Of a stretch of 8,931 bases of DNA, positions 1 to 7,177 are shown piece by piece. The stretch spans positions 1 to 8,931 of the forward strand of contig CAMKLV010000107.1 of the NCBI GenBank assembly GCA_946413695.1, read 5' to 3'. The position numbers and the translations under genes are program-made. Numbering within the stretch: position 1 is the first letter of the stretch; each line of letters starts with the position of its first letter. Below the pieces are notes generated by a model. That model worked only from the letters and a program-made list of their open reading frames with translations, did no database searches and was not told the origin of the DNA. This DNA comes from Firm-04 sp946413695 (GTDB lineage: Bacteria; Bacillota; Clostridia; Oscillospirales; Ruminococcaceae).

Positions 1-582
1 ATTTTACCGATTTTAAGCTGTTTTGGATATGGTGTCCTAATTTATCACTTACAAAGGTAAAGCAAAATCTCTTTTCTCCGTCCTGATTATACCGATATTG
101 CAGCCGGACATCACCAAATTCTTCTTTGCCGTCCGCATTCTTCCATATTCCGTTCAATGCTGCAACACTGATGCTGGTTGCGGGGTAAATCACGGTATTA
201 TAATAGCCCCAGTCATTCGGCTGTTCGTATTCTGCCATGCTGACGAGTCTGCCGTCTTCGGGTTTGTCGTCCAGAAAGGTGTTCGGTGTCAGAGGATCGG
301 GTGTAAACCGCGGATACAAATGATCCTCGCTGCCATAGAAGGCATATCCGCCGTCTTCTGCTTTGACGGTTCCGGCAATGACAAGATTGTTTTCAACGAG
401 TGTTTCAAAAAAGAGCCGTCTGCCTGGACCTCAATTACGGAACTGGGTGTAGAATCCGGATTCACATAAACCCATTCCCCGATCAGTACAGAGGCATCCT
501 GCACCGGTTTAGCGTTCAGAAAGTCTTTGAGCGAAAAGTCATGGCTGATGCGTTTCAAAGTTGCAATGATCCTGCCGTTCAT
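1..582 (-). pseudogene. Unrecognised gene with a -1-type frameshift at a T6 run; 3' end outside the window
   Basis: Reading leftwards from the ATG at 582-580, an open frame gives a protein starting MNGRIIATLKRISHDF and containing GEWVYVNPDSTPSSVIEVQ. At the six T of 412-407 the sensible reading passes into the -1 frame. That frame then stays open to base 1 (about 135 codons) and reads like a normal soluble protein, for example TVKAEDGGYAFYGSEDHLY and LNGIWKNADGKEEFGDV. The zero frame runs on only to a stop near 289 with poor composition. One extra T, or a ribosomal -1 slip, would restore one reading frame of at least 194 codons. No signal peptide or membrane segment is visible. The repeated short G-x-W / DG strands suggest a small beta-rich (lipocalin-like) fold, but I do not recognise the family. 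The Shine-Dalgarno site before 582 is weak, so the start is uncertain. It could be a pseudogene, a phase-variable gene, a programmed frameshift or a sequencing error. Confidence 0.55.
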
Positions 583-660
583 CAGCTCGGCTCTGTTTTA
601 TTACGGAGCAAATGTAACACCGAAGTGCGGCGGGGGCTTTCACCACAGCTGCCTGCTTTT

Positions 661-690
661 ATTATAGCAGGATACATTTGAAAAAAAGTG
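661..690 (-). promoter_or_regulatory. Probable extended -10 promoter for the frameshifted gene
   Basis: On the minus strand a perfect TATAAT (661-666) is preceded by TGC (667-669), giving the extended -10 pattern TGnTATAAT. The -35 region about 17 bases further upstream (684-689, ACTTTT) is poor, as is common for extended -10 promoters. Transcription would start near 654 and leave a leader of about 70 bases before the ATG at 582. The region from 691 to 842, behind the kinase gene, holds no convincing T-tailed terminator and no supported gene. Confidence 0.5.
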
Positions 691-842
691 TTCCTGATAA
701 TAATGCAGCCTAATTGGAAGTCGGACGATGGTTTGCGTCATTAAACTTGCACAAAGCTCCCTTTCACACTGGATTTGATCCTAGTTTCCGAAAGAGCCGG
801 ACACTCTGAAATGACGATACAGGACAATGATTCAGCAGGGCA

Positions 843-3515
843 TTAATCCGCTGTAAGGCTCTTTGCGGCAGCCTTAGCCTTCTCCTGCATGGCCGCGATG
901 AGTGCTGCATGATGAGTCGAGACAAACGCAGCATCGCCGGATTTCGCGGCGTTTTCCAGTTCCTGTGCCGCTGCGGGGATATCCGGGAAGCCGAATGTCC
1001 GCGCAGCGCTTTTCAGCGCATGAACATAGACTGCATAATTCCTGAGATCACCGGAAGTGAGCGTCTGCTCCAGTTCCGTAACCCGTCCGTCGATTCCTTC
1101 CAGAAACTCCCGCAACATTTTCAGATAGAATGCCGGGTCATTCCCGCAGTATGCAATTCCCTCTGCCGTTCGGATGCCGGCATCTCCAAGCGCTTGCAGT
1201 ATCGGCGCGGAATCCGCAGTTGTTTCTTCGGAATTCTGCACATGATCCACTGCCTTATCACCGAATTCTGAGACACAGCCGTCCTCATCGACAAATTCGA
1301 TCGCAAAATCGTCTTCAGATTCATTTTGTGTTTCTGCGGGTGCGGGAAGGCGCATCAGCTCCTTGGGCAGATACTTTTTCAGGATCGTTTCCAGCTGCTC
1401 CAGCTCGATCGGCTTTGAAAGATAGTCATCAAAACCTGCGCTGAAATACGTTTCTCTTGCGCCGGAAACAGCATTTGCCGTCAGCACGATGACAGCGGTG
1501 TGCTCTGTCAATCCGGCTGAGCGCAGATTGCGCAGTGTCTCCATGCCGTCCATATCCGGCATCATATGGTCAAGGAACAGGATATGATAGCTTTTCTTCT
1601 CCATCAGTTCAAGCGTTTCTTTTCCGGAAAAGGCAAGATCCGGCCGGATACCGAAGAGCCGGAGCAGATTTGTTGCGACCTTCTGATTCATTACATTGTC
1701 ATCTGTCACAAGTACGTCTGCACCCTGCCACTGCATCAGCTTTTCCGGTTCGTTTTGCAGCTGCGCCGCAGAGAAACGCTCGTTAAAATTGCCCAGCAGT
1801 TCATCATCGGCGATTTGCTGCGTTACTGTAAAGGAGAATGCGGAGCCTTCACCGTATTTGCTTTTCAGATGCAGCTCGCTGTTCATCATGGTAAGCAATG
1901 CGGAGACGATCGACATTCCGAGCCCGGTGCCTTCGATATGGTGATTGATCATCTGATCGAGACGTGTAAAGGATTCAAAGAGTTTTTCTCTGTCCTCCTC
2001 GCGAATGCCGATACCGGTATCGCGCACTTCAACATACAGACGGATGTTGTTACCTTCTCTGCCGGCAGGCTTCATGATCAGTGTGACCGATCCGCGCTCT
2101 GTATATTTGACCGCATTGGTGAGCAGATTGGTGATGATCTGTGTCAGCCGGATGTCGTCGCCGATCATCACGGCGGGAAGCGTTTCGTCAATATCTGCAT
2201 TGAATTCCAGCCCCTTATCTGCAGCCCGTCTTTCAATGGTATTGATGAGATTGTCAATGAATGCTGCTGTTTCATACTGCACCGGAACGATTTCCATTTT
2301 GCCGTCCTCGATCTTGGAAAAATCAAGGATGCTGTTAATGATCGAGAGCAGATTCTTGCCTGCCGAGCGGATATGTCCGGAGTATTCAAGGATCTCCGGA
2401 TCTTTTGATTCCCGCAGGATCATCTCGTTCATGCCCAGCACGGCATTGATCGGTGTCCGGATCTCATGGGACATCTGCGCGAGAAAATCGCCTTTTGCCT
2501 TGTTCGCCGAATCCGCAGCGGTTTTCTCCAGCCGGAGAATTTCCGCTTCATATTCCTTCTGCTGCTCAATGATCTTCAGCTGCTCGGTTTCGCGGCTGAT
2601 TTTCTGTTCATTGCGGTAAGCGATCGAATAAAACAGCGCGATCAGCAGAAAAACGATCATATTCGTTATGATATTCACCGCAAGCTGTGCATAGACATCG
2701 TGGAACAGATCATCGTTATCGACAACGATCACTACATACCACTGATTCATGATCGAATCAGCAAACACGGTGCATTGTTTGTCGAGCAGCTGCGTTTCAA
2801 AACGTGTTTCGGCTGAGTGTGTGAGCTTCTCCATGAATTCTGTACCGCCGCTGAACGTATGGAAATCCGAACCGTTCTGCGAGGGATCGGAATGCGCAAT
2901 GACGGTGCCGTTTTTGTCAACGATGAGACTGTATCCCTTTCCGTTGATGCCGGTCGATTCAATGACATTCTGAATATGTGTCGTGATGACATCAAGTGCA
3001 ATGACATTGTGCGGATCGGACAGCCGTTTACAGACGGAGATGACCACGGAGCCGGTTTGCGCATCCACATACGGCGGCACGATCACAAGACCTTCCTCTT
3101 TCGCCGTAAGCTTATACCAGTCACGCTCCGTCGGGACATAATCCTCCGGCGGTATCCAGCCGAGTCCGTCGTAATATTTGTTTCCGATGTATCCGTATAG
3201 ACCGGTATAGTTTGCATCGAACTGACTTTTATGCCGCTGCGTTTCCACGACCAGAAAATCCTGTATGATATCGTCAGAGGCACCGTTGCGAACCATGTAA
3301 TCCACGGAATCCGCCGTTACCCACAGCACACTTTTCGTGGTGTCCAGATAGTTCCCGAGGCTTGCGGCTAGACCGGAGATCTTGTCCTGTCCGACTTCGT
3401 AGACATTGGAAACCGAAATACGGTAAAACAGTGCCGAGGTATAGACCACGACCAGCACCATCAGCACAAATGTCACTGTCAGCGGAAATGTGAGGTTCAG
3501 TTTACGTTTCTTCAT
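843..3515 (-). CDS. Hybrid sensor histidine kinase: Cache - HisKA - HATPase - REC - HPt (890 aa)
   Basis: Membrane sensor kinase that carries its own relay. Membrane segments lie at about residues 9-29 and 278-300. The outside part between them is a double Cache (dCache_1-type) ligand-binding domain, with the typical RDWY (131-134) and PPYVDAQTG (147-155). A coiled coil (about 303-340) leads to the HisKA box SHEIRTP, phospho-acceptor His350. The ATPase domain shows the N box NLLTNAVKYT (463-472), DTGIGI (499-504) and GTGLG (529-533). The receiver has Asp605/606, phospho-acceptor Asp649 in FLDHMMPDMDG, Thr679 and Lys701. After an acidic linker (about 718-768), an HPt domain holds His832 in YVHALKSAARTFG. 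All catalytic residues are present, so the expected path is His350, Asp649, His832, then an external receiver. The start is fixed by GGGAGGG at 3522-3528, six bases before the ATG. It lies 82 bases after the cyclase gene with no terminator between them, so the two are probably cotranscribed. The ligand is unknown; Cache domains often bind amino acids or other small metabolites. Confidence 0.95.
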   Translation of the reverse strand: MKKRKLNLTFPLTVTFVLMVLVVVYTSALFYRISVSNVYEVGQDKISGLAASLGNYLDTTKSVLWVTADSVDYMVRNGASDDIIQDFLVVETQRHKSQFDANYTGLYGYIGNKYYDGLGWIPPEDYVPTERDWYKLTAKEEGLVIVPPYVDAQTGSVVISVCKRLSDPHNVIALDVITTHIQNVIESTGINGKGYSLIVDKNGTVIAHSDPSQNGSDFHTFSGGTEFMEKLTHSAETRFETQLLDKQCTVFADSIMNQWYVVIVVDNDDLFHDVYAQLAVNIITNMIVFLLIALFYSIAYRNEQKISRETEQLKIIEQQKEYEAEILRLEKTAADSANKAKGDFLAQMSHEIRTPINAVLGMNEMILRESKDPEILEYSGHIRSAGKNLLSIINSILDFSKIEDGKMEIVPVQYETAAFIDNLINTIERRAADKGLEFNADIDETLPAVMIGDDIRLTQIITNLLTNAVKYTERGSVTLIMKPAGREGNNIRLYVEVRDTGIGIREEDREKLFESFTRLDQMINHHIEGTGLGMSIVSALLTMMNSELHLKSKYGEGSAFSFTVTQQIADDELLGNFNERFSAAQLQNEPEKLMQWQGADVLVTDDNVMNQKVATNLLRLFGIRPDLAFSGKETLELMEKKSYHILFLDHMMPDMDGMETLRNLRSAGLTEHTAVIVLTANAVSGARETYFSAGFDDYLSKPIELEQLETILKKYLPKELMRLPAPAETQNESEDDFAIEFVDEDGCVSEFGDKAVDHVQNSEETTADSAPILQALGDAGIRTAEGIAYCGNDPAFYLKMLREFLEGIDGRVTELEQTLTSGDLRNYAVYVHALKSAARTFGFPDIPAAAQELENAAKSGDAAFVSTHHAALIAAMQEKAKAAAKSLTAD

Positions 3516-3597
3516 ATGTATCCCTCCCGCAGCGAAGTATCGGCTATAGAGTAATCCGTGCGCCTTTTTGCCGTGATGATGTGCAGCTGTTCACGTT

Positions 3598-4923
3598 TCA
3601 TGTATTCTCTCTGCTGCTGCCGGTATTCCGGACCAGCTCTGCCTCAAATGTTACGGTGTTTCCCGTATGGCGCGTATTCCATTCCCTCGCTGCACGTTCG
3701 GCCGCGGTAAAAGCGCTTCCTTCGCGGACATCTGTCAGCAGAACGAAATACTGATCTCTGCCGACCTTCATCATCAGGTCGCTCTTGCGCAGGGAATGCA
3801 TCAGATGCTCGCCGAATTCTTCAGCGATCTCATCCGTCCGGCTTTCACCTGCAGAAACCGTAAACAGGATCTTGCAGGCGGTAAGATCTGTGCGCCGCAG
3901 CAGACGCATGACAAAGCGGTATGCATACATGAAATGCTCCCTGTCGAGCTGTAAAGCGCAGTCGGGAATATTCCGCTCGTCCATCAGCATGGAGACTGTG
4001 CGGATGCCCATGACCATATCCGGCAGTCCGGTGTATTTCCCGAAAACGGCATATCCGTGCTTTCCGGTCTGCTTTACATGGTAGAGCGCCTTGTCTGCCA
4101 TTTTGAAGAGCTGCGGGAAATCTGTCCCTTGCTCCGGTGTCATGACAATGCCGACGGAAACGCCCAGCGGGATCTCCATATCTTCGCCCATGAGCTCCTT
4201 TGCGCGTGCAGTCAGACTGCGGTTGACCGCAGCCGCAAAATCCGCTGCATCGCCGTCCCGCGTCATGCCGTGTGCAAAGACAAGGAATTCATCGCCGCCG
4301 ACCCGTCCGTGTACGCCGTTCGGCAGCGCCGAACGGATGCAGTCAGCCATCGCGATCAGAACCTTGTCACCCATTTCATGCCCGTAAAGATCGTTGACCA
4401 GCTTGAACGAATCGAGGTCAAGCATCATCAGCGAACCCCGCTTTTCATTGCACAGCACAGCGAATTTTTCCATGGATGCGGCTTTGTTCAGAAATCCGGT
4501 CAGCTTGTCAAGCGTTGCATCCGCCTCAAAGCGGTTGATCTGCGCCTGCTGCTCCACAGCGTTCTCGATGCGCTTCAGCAGGATCTCGGGCACGAAGGGC
4601 TTGCGGATAAAATCGGACACGCCCAATTCAAAGCCGCGGCTTTCCGTCTCGGCATCCTGCACCGCCGTCAGGAAGATTACGGGTGTCTTTTGTCTGCTCT
4701 GCATTTCCTCCTGCCCGCGCAGACGCCGGAGTGTTTCAAAGCCGTCCATTTCCGGCATGGCGATATCCAGCAGAATCAGATCCGGACGGTTATCCTGCAT
4801 GAATTTCAGCAGCGCCATGCCGGATTTCATAACGCTGACACGCATATTGTTCCTGCTGAGAATCTGTCCTGCAATTTTCAGGTTTGTCATGTCGTCATCT
4901 ACGATCGCAATCCATTTCATCAT
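3598..4923 (-). CDS. Response regulator diguanylate cyclase, REC - GGDEF - degenerate GGDEF (441 aa)
   Basis: Cytoplasmic output protein expected to make c-di-GMP from two GTP when phosphorylated. The receiver (1 to about 122) has Asp9-11, phospho-acceptor Asp53 in LLDIAMPEMDG, Thr86 and Lys108. The GGDEF domain (about 135-295) has LTGFLNKA near its start, the metal-site region MLDLDSFKLVND, and an intact GGDEF at 209-213, so it should be catalytic. It lacks the RxxD inhibitory site: the two key positions are Leu200 and Gly203. The last third (about 325-430) resembles a second, decayed GGDEF domain. SDLMMKVGRDQYFVLL aligns with the usual SDLxxRxGGDEFxVLL, with GRDQY (388-392) replacing the active motif. 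This domain does carry RKSD (379-382) at the I-site position. The start has GAGG eight bases upstream and the promoter at 4966-4994. It is the first gene of the operon with the hybrid kinase, which is its likely phosphate source. The c-di-GMP target cannot be seen here. Confidence 0.93.
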   Translation of the reverse strand: MMKWIAIVDDDMTNLKIAGQILSRNNMRVSVMKSGMALLKFMQDNRPDLILLDIAMPEMDGFETLRRLRGQEEMQSRQKTPVIFLTAVQDAETESRGFELGVSDFIRKPFVPEILLKRIENAVEQQAQINRFEADATLDKLTGFLNKAASMEKFAVLCNEKRGSLMMLDLDSFKLVNDLYGHEMGDKVLIAMADCIRSALPNGVHGRVGGDEFLVFAHGMTRDGDAADFAAAVNRSLTARAKELMGEDMEIPLGVSVGIVMTPEQGTDFPQLFKMADKALYHVKQTGKHGYAVFGKYTGLPDMVMGIRTVSMLMDERNIPDCALQLDREHFMYAYRFVMRLLRRTDLTACKILFTVSAGESRTDEIAEEFGEHLMHSLRKSDLMMKVGRDQYFVLLTDVREGSAFTAAERAAREWNTRHTGNTVTFEAELVRNTGSSRENT

Positions 4924-4965
4924 AATATAATCCTCATAGTTTGGGTGCGGATGGCTTATACATTT

Positions 4966-4994
4966 ATTATAACATTATAAAAGTAAATATGCAA
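4966..4994 (-). promoter_or_regulatory. Sigma-A-type promoter of the cyclase-kinase operon
   Basis: On the minus strand TTGCAT (4989-4994) and TATAAT (4966-4971) are separated by exactly 17 bases in an AT-rich stretch. Transcription would begin near 4959, about 36 bases before the ATG at 4923. A second TATAAT (4975-4980) overlaps the spacer but has a less well placed -35. Confidence 0.75.
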
Positions 4995-5030
4995 GTGTAA
5001 GTTGATACTTAGGCATTCAAATATTTATAA

Positions 5031-5234
5031 ATCGAGATTCGTGGATTTTATTCTCGCTTTACAAATCAGCGCATCGTCAGGCGGATTGATGATCTCGGAC
5101 GGATCGTCATACCGAAAGAGATTCGGCGAACGTTCCGGATCAGGATGGGCGACCCCTCATTGAAAACATTGACACAGGATTTGGTATTCTGCATGAGTGT
5201 GGAATCCGCTGCAGAGAGATACATCGGGAAGTGA
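5031..5234 (+). pseudogene. Remnant of an AbrB/SpoVT-type transition-state regulator
   Basis: The plus-strand frame from 5070 to 5156 reads RIVRRI followed by DDLGRIVIPKEIRR and TFRIRMGDP. This is almost the consensus of the SpoVT/AbrB swapped-hairpin DNA-binding domain (…GIVRRIDDLGRIVIPKEIRRTLRIREGDP…). The frame opens after a TAA at 5028-5030 and has no ATG, GTG or TTG before the domain. The usual N-terminal MKATG-like start is replaced by unrelated residues. After GDP the sequence stops resembling the family and ends at the TGA of 5232-5234, without the expected strand and C-terminal sensor part. I therefore read it as a decayed fragment about 29 codons long within a short frame. It fills most of the 360-base gap between the cyclase and AraC genes. 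Confidence 0.7.
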
Positions 5235-5242
5235 ATCCAAAG

Positions 5243-5277
5243 AAACCGCCGTCTGATTGTGAATATCAGGCGGCGGG
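5243..5277 (-). terminator. Hairpin terminator behind the LacI/AraC regulator gene
   Basis: Arms 5246-5257 and 5265-5276 pair over 12 positions around a 7-base loop. On the minus strand there is one C-A mismatch, and the stem is followed by TTTCTTT. On the plus strand the same stem is fully paired with one G-U and is followed by GTTT. It starts a few bases after the regulator's stop codon, so its main role is probably to end that transcript. It may also work weakly in the other direction. Confidence 0.7.
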
Positions 5278-5283
5278 TTTCGG

Positions 5284-6978
5284 TTATGCTTTCTTTCGGT
5301 ATTCGGTCGGCGTCAGACCGGTAATGCGCTTAAACTGCTTCATGAAATAACTTTCAGCAGAATATCCGCAGGACTCTGAAATCTCACTGAGCGTCAGCGA
5401 TGTTTCCGTAAGCATCCGCTTCGCCGCATCAATACGAAATTCGATCAAGTCCTCAAACAGGCTCTTGCCAAACTGCTGCTTATAGTGCTTTTGCAGCGTG
5501 CTTTTCGGGAGATCGCTTTCCGCGCAGAGCCGCTCCACGGTCCAGTTTTCGGCAGGCGATTCCCGCATTTTCAGCCGGAGCTGCCGGAGTTTTTCATGCA
5601 TCACACTGCGATTTTGCACAGATTTTGATGCAGACAGCGGTTCTGCATCGGATTTCGGCATACGGTCGAGTGCCGATTCCAGTTCCGTAACAAAATGCAG
5701 CCAGCTCTCGTCATATACTCTGTTTCCGGCGCATTGCAGCGCGATCAGACCGAACTTCCGATCATTTATATGGAGCGGCGAGAGGAATATGATTTCCGGC
5801 TCCGTGCTGCCAGAAAGAAATGCTGCGGCACTGTTCTCTTGCAGCCGGTCACTGTGAATCTGAGGCAGGGCACCGTTCTCATAGGACGCCGACAGACAAA
5901 GCGCACCGTCCGGTTCGCGGAGACAGACACGCACGCGCTCGGCGCCGTAAAGCATTTTGCTGTAATACAGCGCCCGCGAGAGCAGATCGGGCATTGTCTT
6001 TGCCTGTGCAAGATCGGGCATCATGCTGATGCCGAACATCGAATCCGTCCACATACGCGGAATGACGGCATCCGGATCGGGAACAAGCTGATTTGCCGGG
6101 ATATTCGTGCAGCCGCAGGAGTGCCCGACACAAAAGCCGCTGTTCCGGAGCTGCGGCTTGCTGCAAAGCAGTCCGGTCAGATTCCGGTAGAGCCGCCGCA
6201 CGGCATCCGCGCCGAGCTGTCCGTGATTGCGCGCATAGGTGGTCAGCGTCACCTCGGAATGATTGGAAAACGGATAGCCGTCATAGCCCGTGACCGCGAC
6301 ATCCTCCGGCACGCGCACACCTCCGGCGGTCAGCTCTTTGATCAGCGAAACAGCCATGACATCATTGCCGCAGACGATTGCTTCCGGCATCGGAAGCAGT
6401 CCGGCGAGCACCTTTTTGGCATACGCGATCGCGGAATCATACCAGAATGTACCGAATTCATAATATGATTCGTCAAAATAAAGACTGTGCTGCGTCATGC
6501 GGTCCTTCCATGCACGCAGGCGCGTCTGTGCCTGATAGCTCTCCGCAGGCCCGGTCAGGCAGTAGATGCGCTTGTATCCGTGTACCTCGATCAGATGCTC
6601 GGTCAGCTTGCCGAAATCGTCATAATCATCATACTGCGTGCTGTCAAAAACCGGATGTGCCGTCTCATCGACCGTCATCACATATTTCTGCGAATCCAGC
6701 AGGCGGCGTTCGATTTCATCAATCGCTTTCTGCCCCATTGTTGCTTCATCCTTCAGATACAAAAACGCATCGAAATCCGGCGCATCTATCATGCGGAAGA
6801 TTTCCCGCTCTGCTTGTGCGTGTGTGGGCATTGCGCTTTCAAACTGGATCAGCGGTGCAAGAATGACCGCATTGCAGCCGCAGAGCCGAAGCTGAGCGAT
6901 CGCACCGCGCAGCATATCCTGCATGAATGACCTTGCCAGCACCGGCGCGATCACGCCGATCAGCGGTTTCTGTTTCAT
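5284..6978 (-). CDS. One-component regulator: LacI-type ligand-binding domain fused to AraC HTH (564 aa)
   Basis: Cytoplasmic DNA-binding protein with no signal peptide or membrane segment. Residues 1 to about 285 follow the LacI/periplasmic-binding-protein fold (Peripla_BP_3-like): KPLIGVIAPVL at the start, GYKRIYCLTGP (134-144), AIVCGNDVMAVSLIKEL (200-216), and VPEDVAVTGYDGYPFS (223-238). It closes with GHSCGC (285-290), an SCGC motif often seen at the end of this domain in clostridial sensor proteins. Residues about 300-440 look like a GAF-type middle domain. The end (about 465-564) is an AraC/XylS domain with two helix-turn-helix units, VERLCAESDLPKSTLQKHY and SEISESCGYSAESYFMKQF, plus the closing GLTPTEYRKK. 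I chose the ATG at 6978 because GGGGAGG lies six bases before it; the GTG at 6993 would sit on top of that site. The ligand is probably a sugar (inference). The gene is divergent from the dockerin peptidase, a likely target along with its own promoter. Confidence 0.92.
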   Translation of the reverse strand: MKQKPLIGVIAPVLARSFMQDMLRGAIAQLRLCGCNAVILAPLIQFESAMPTHAQAEREIFRMIDAPDFDAFLYLKDEATMGQKAIDEIERRLLDSQKYVMTVDETAHPVFDSTQYDDYDDFGKLTEHLIEVHGYKRIYCLTGPAESYQAQTRLRAWKDRMTQHSLYFDESYYEFGTFWYDSAIAYAKKVLAGLLPMPEAIVCGNDVMAVSLIKELTAGGVRVPEDVAVTGYDGYPFSNHSEVTLTTYARNHGQLGADAVRRLYRNLTGLLCSKPQLRNSGFCVGHSCGCTNIPANQLVPDPDAVIPRMWTDSMFGISMMPDLAQAKTMPDLLSRALYYSKMLYGAERVRVCLREPDGALCLSASYENGALPQIHSDRLQENSAAAFLSGSTEPEIIFLSPLHINDRKFGLIALQCAGNRVYDESWLHFVTELESALDRMPKSDAEPLSASKSVQNRSVMHEKLRQLRLKMRESPAENWTVERLCAESDLPKSTLQKHYKQQFGKSLFEDLIEFRIDAAKRMLTETSLTLSEISESCGYSAESYFMKQFKRITGLTPTEYRKKA

Positions 6979-6984
6979 GTGACA

Positions 6985-6991
6985 CCTCCCC
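6985..6991 (-). promoter_or_regulatory. Ribosome binding site that fixes the regulator's start
   Basis: GGGGAGG on the minus strand is followed by six bases and then the ATG at 6978-6976. The alternative in-frame GTG at 6993-6991 overlaps this site and has no Shine-Dalgarno sequence of its own, so the shorter 564-residue protein is preferred. Confidence 0.85.
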
Positions 6992-7006
6992 ACCTGTTAT
7001 TGTATT

Positions 7007-7035
7007 ATTATATCACATACACATGAGAATTTCAA
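7007..7035 (-). promoter_or_regulatory. Strong promoter of the LacI/AraC regulator gene
   Basis: On the minus strand TTGAAA (7030-7035) and TATAAT (7007-7012) are 17 bases apart. A TG one base before the -10 (TGATATAAT) makes it an extended -10 as well. Transcription would start near 7000, about 22 bases before the ATG at 6978. Confidence 0.75.
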
Positions 7036-7088
7036 GATAATTTTACAGCAAACGGAAATATATTTGCGGCAATTTGGATAATATTGAA

Positions 7089-7117
7089 TTGACACTTGAA
7101 GAAAATTGCGCTAAAAT
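7089..7117 (+). promoter_or_regulatory. Strong promoter of the dockerin metallopeptidase gene
   Basis: A perfect TTGACA (7089-7094), a 17-base spacer and TAAAAT (7112-7117) point rightwards. Transcription would start near 7124 and leave a leader of about 54 bases. AGGGGG (7166-7171) then sits six bases before the ATG at 7178. The -35 boxes of this promoter and of the divergent regulator promoter are separated by 53 bases (7036-7088), room for a shared operator. Confidence 0.78.
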
Positions 7118-7177
7118 GTAGATATACAGAACGTTGTGTTTCAAAAAATATGACATAACGGGAACAGGGGGAAAACT

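Noticed and set aside
778..842. Possible terminator behind the kinase gene (TCCG…CGGA and CTGAA…TTCAG arms)
   Set aside because: The stems are only four to five base pairs and no T run follows, so a terminator cannot be supported here.
1566..2408. Plus-strand open frame of 280 codons opposite the kinase gene
   Set aside because: It mirrors the kinase's codon pattern, has no start signals and overlaps the conserved HisKA/HATPase/REC region.
4057..4980. Plus-strand open frame of 307 codons opposite the cyclase gene
   Set aside because: The reading is rich in His, Cys and Gln and has no domain signal. The opposite strand carries clear REC and GGDEF motifs.
5157..5280. Alternative frame with ENIDTGFGILHECGIRC after the AbrB remnant, as a possible gene piece
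   Set aside because: It is open but has no start, no recognisable family and runs into the terminator hairpin, so there is too little to call it coding.
6979..6993. Extended start of the LacI/AraC regulator at a GTG
   Set aside because: It would place the start codon on the GGGGAGG ribosome binding site of the ATG at 6978, and adds only five residues foreign to the fold.
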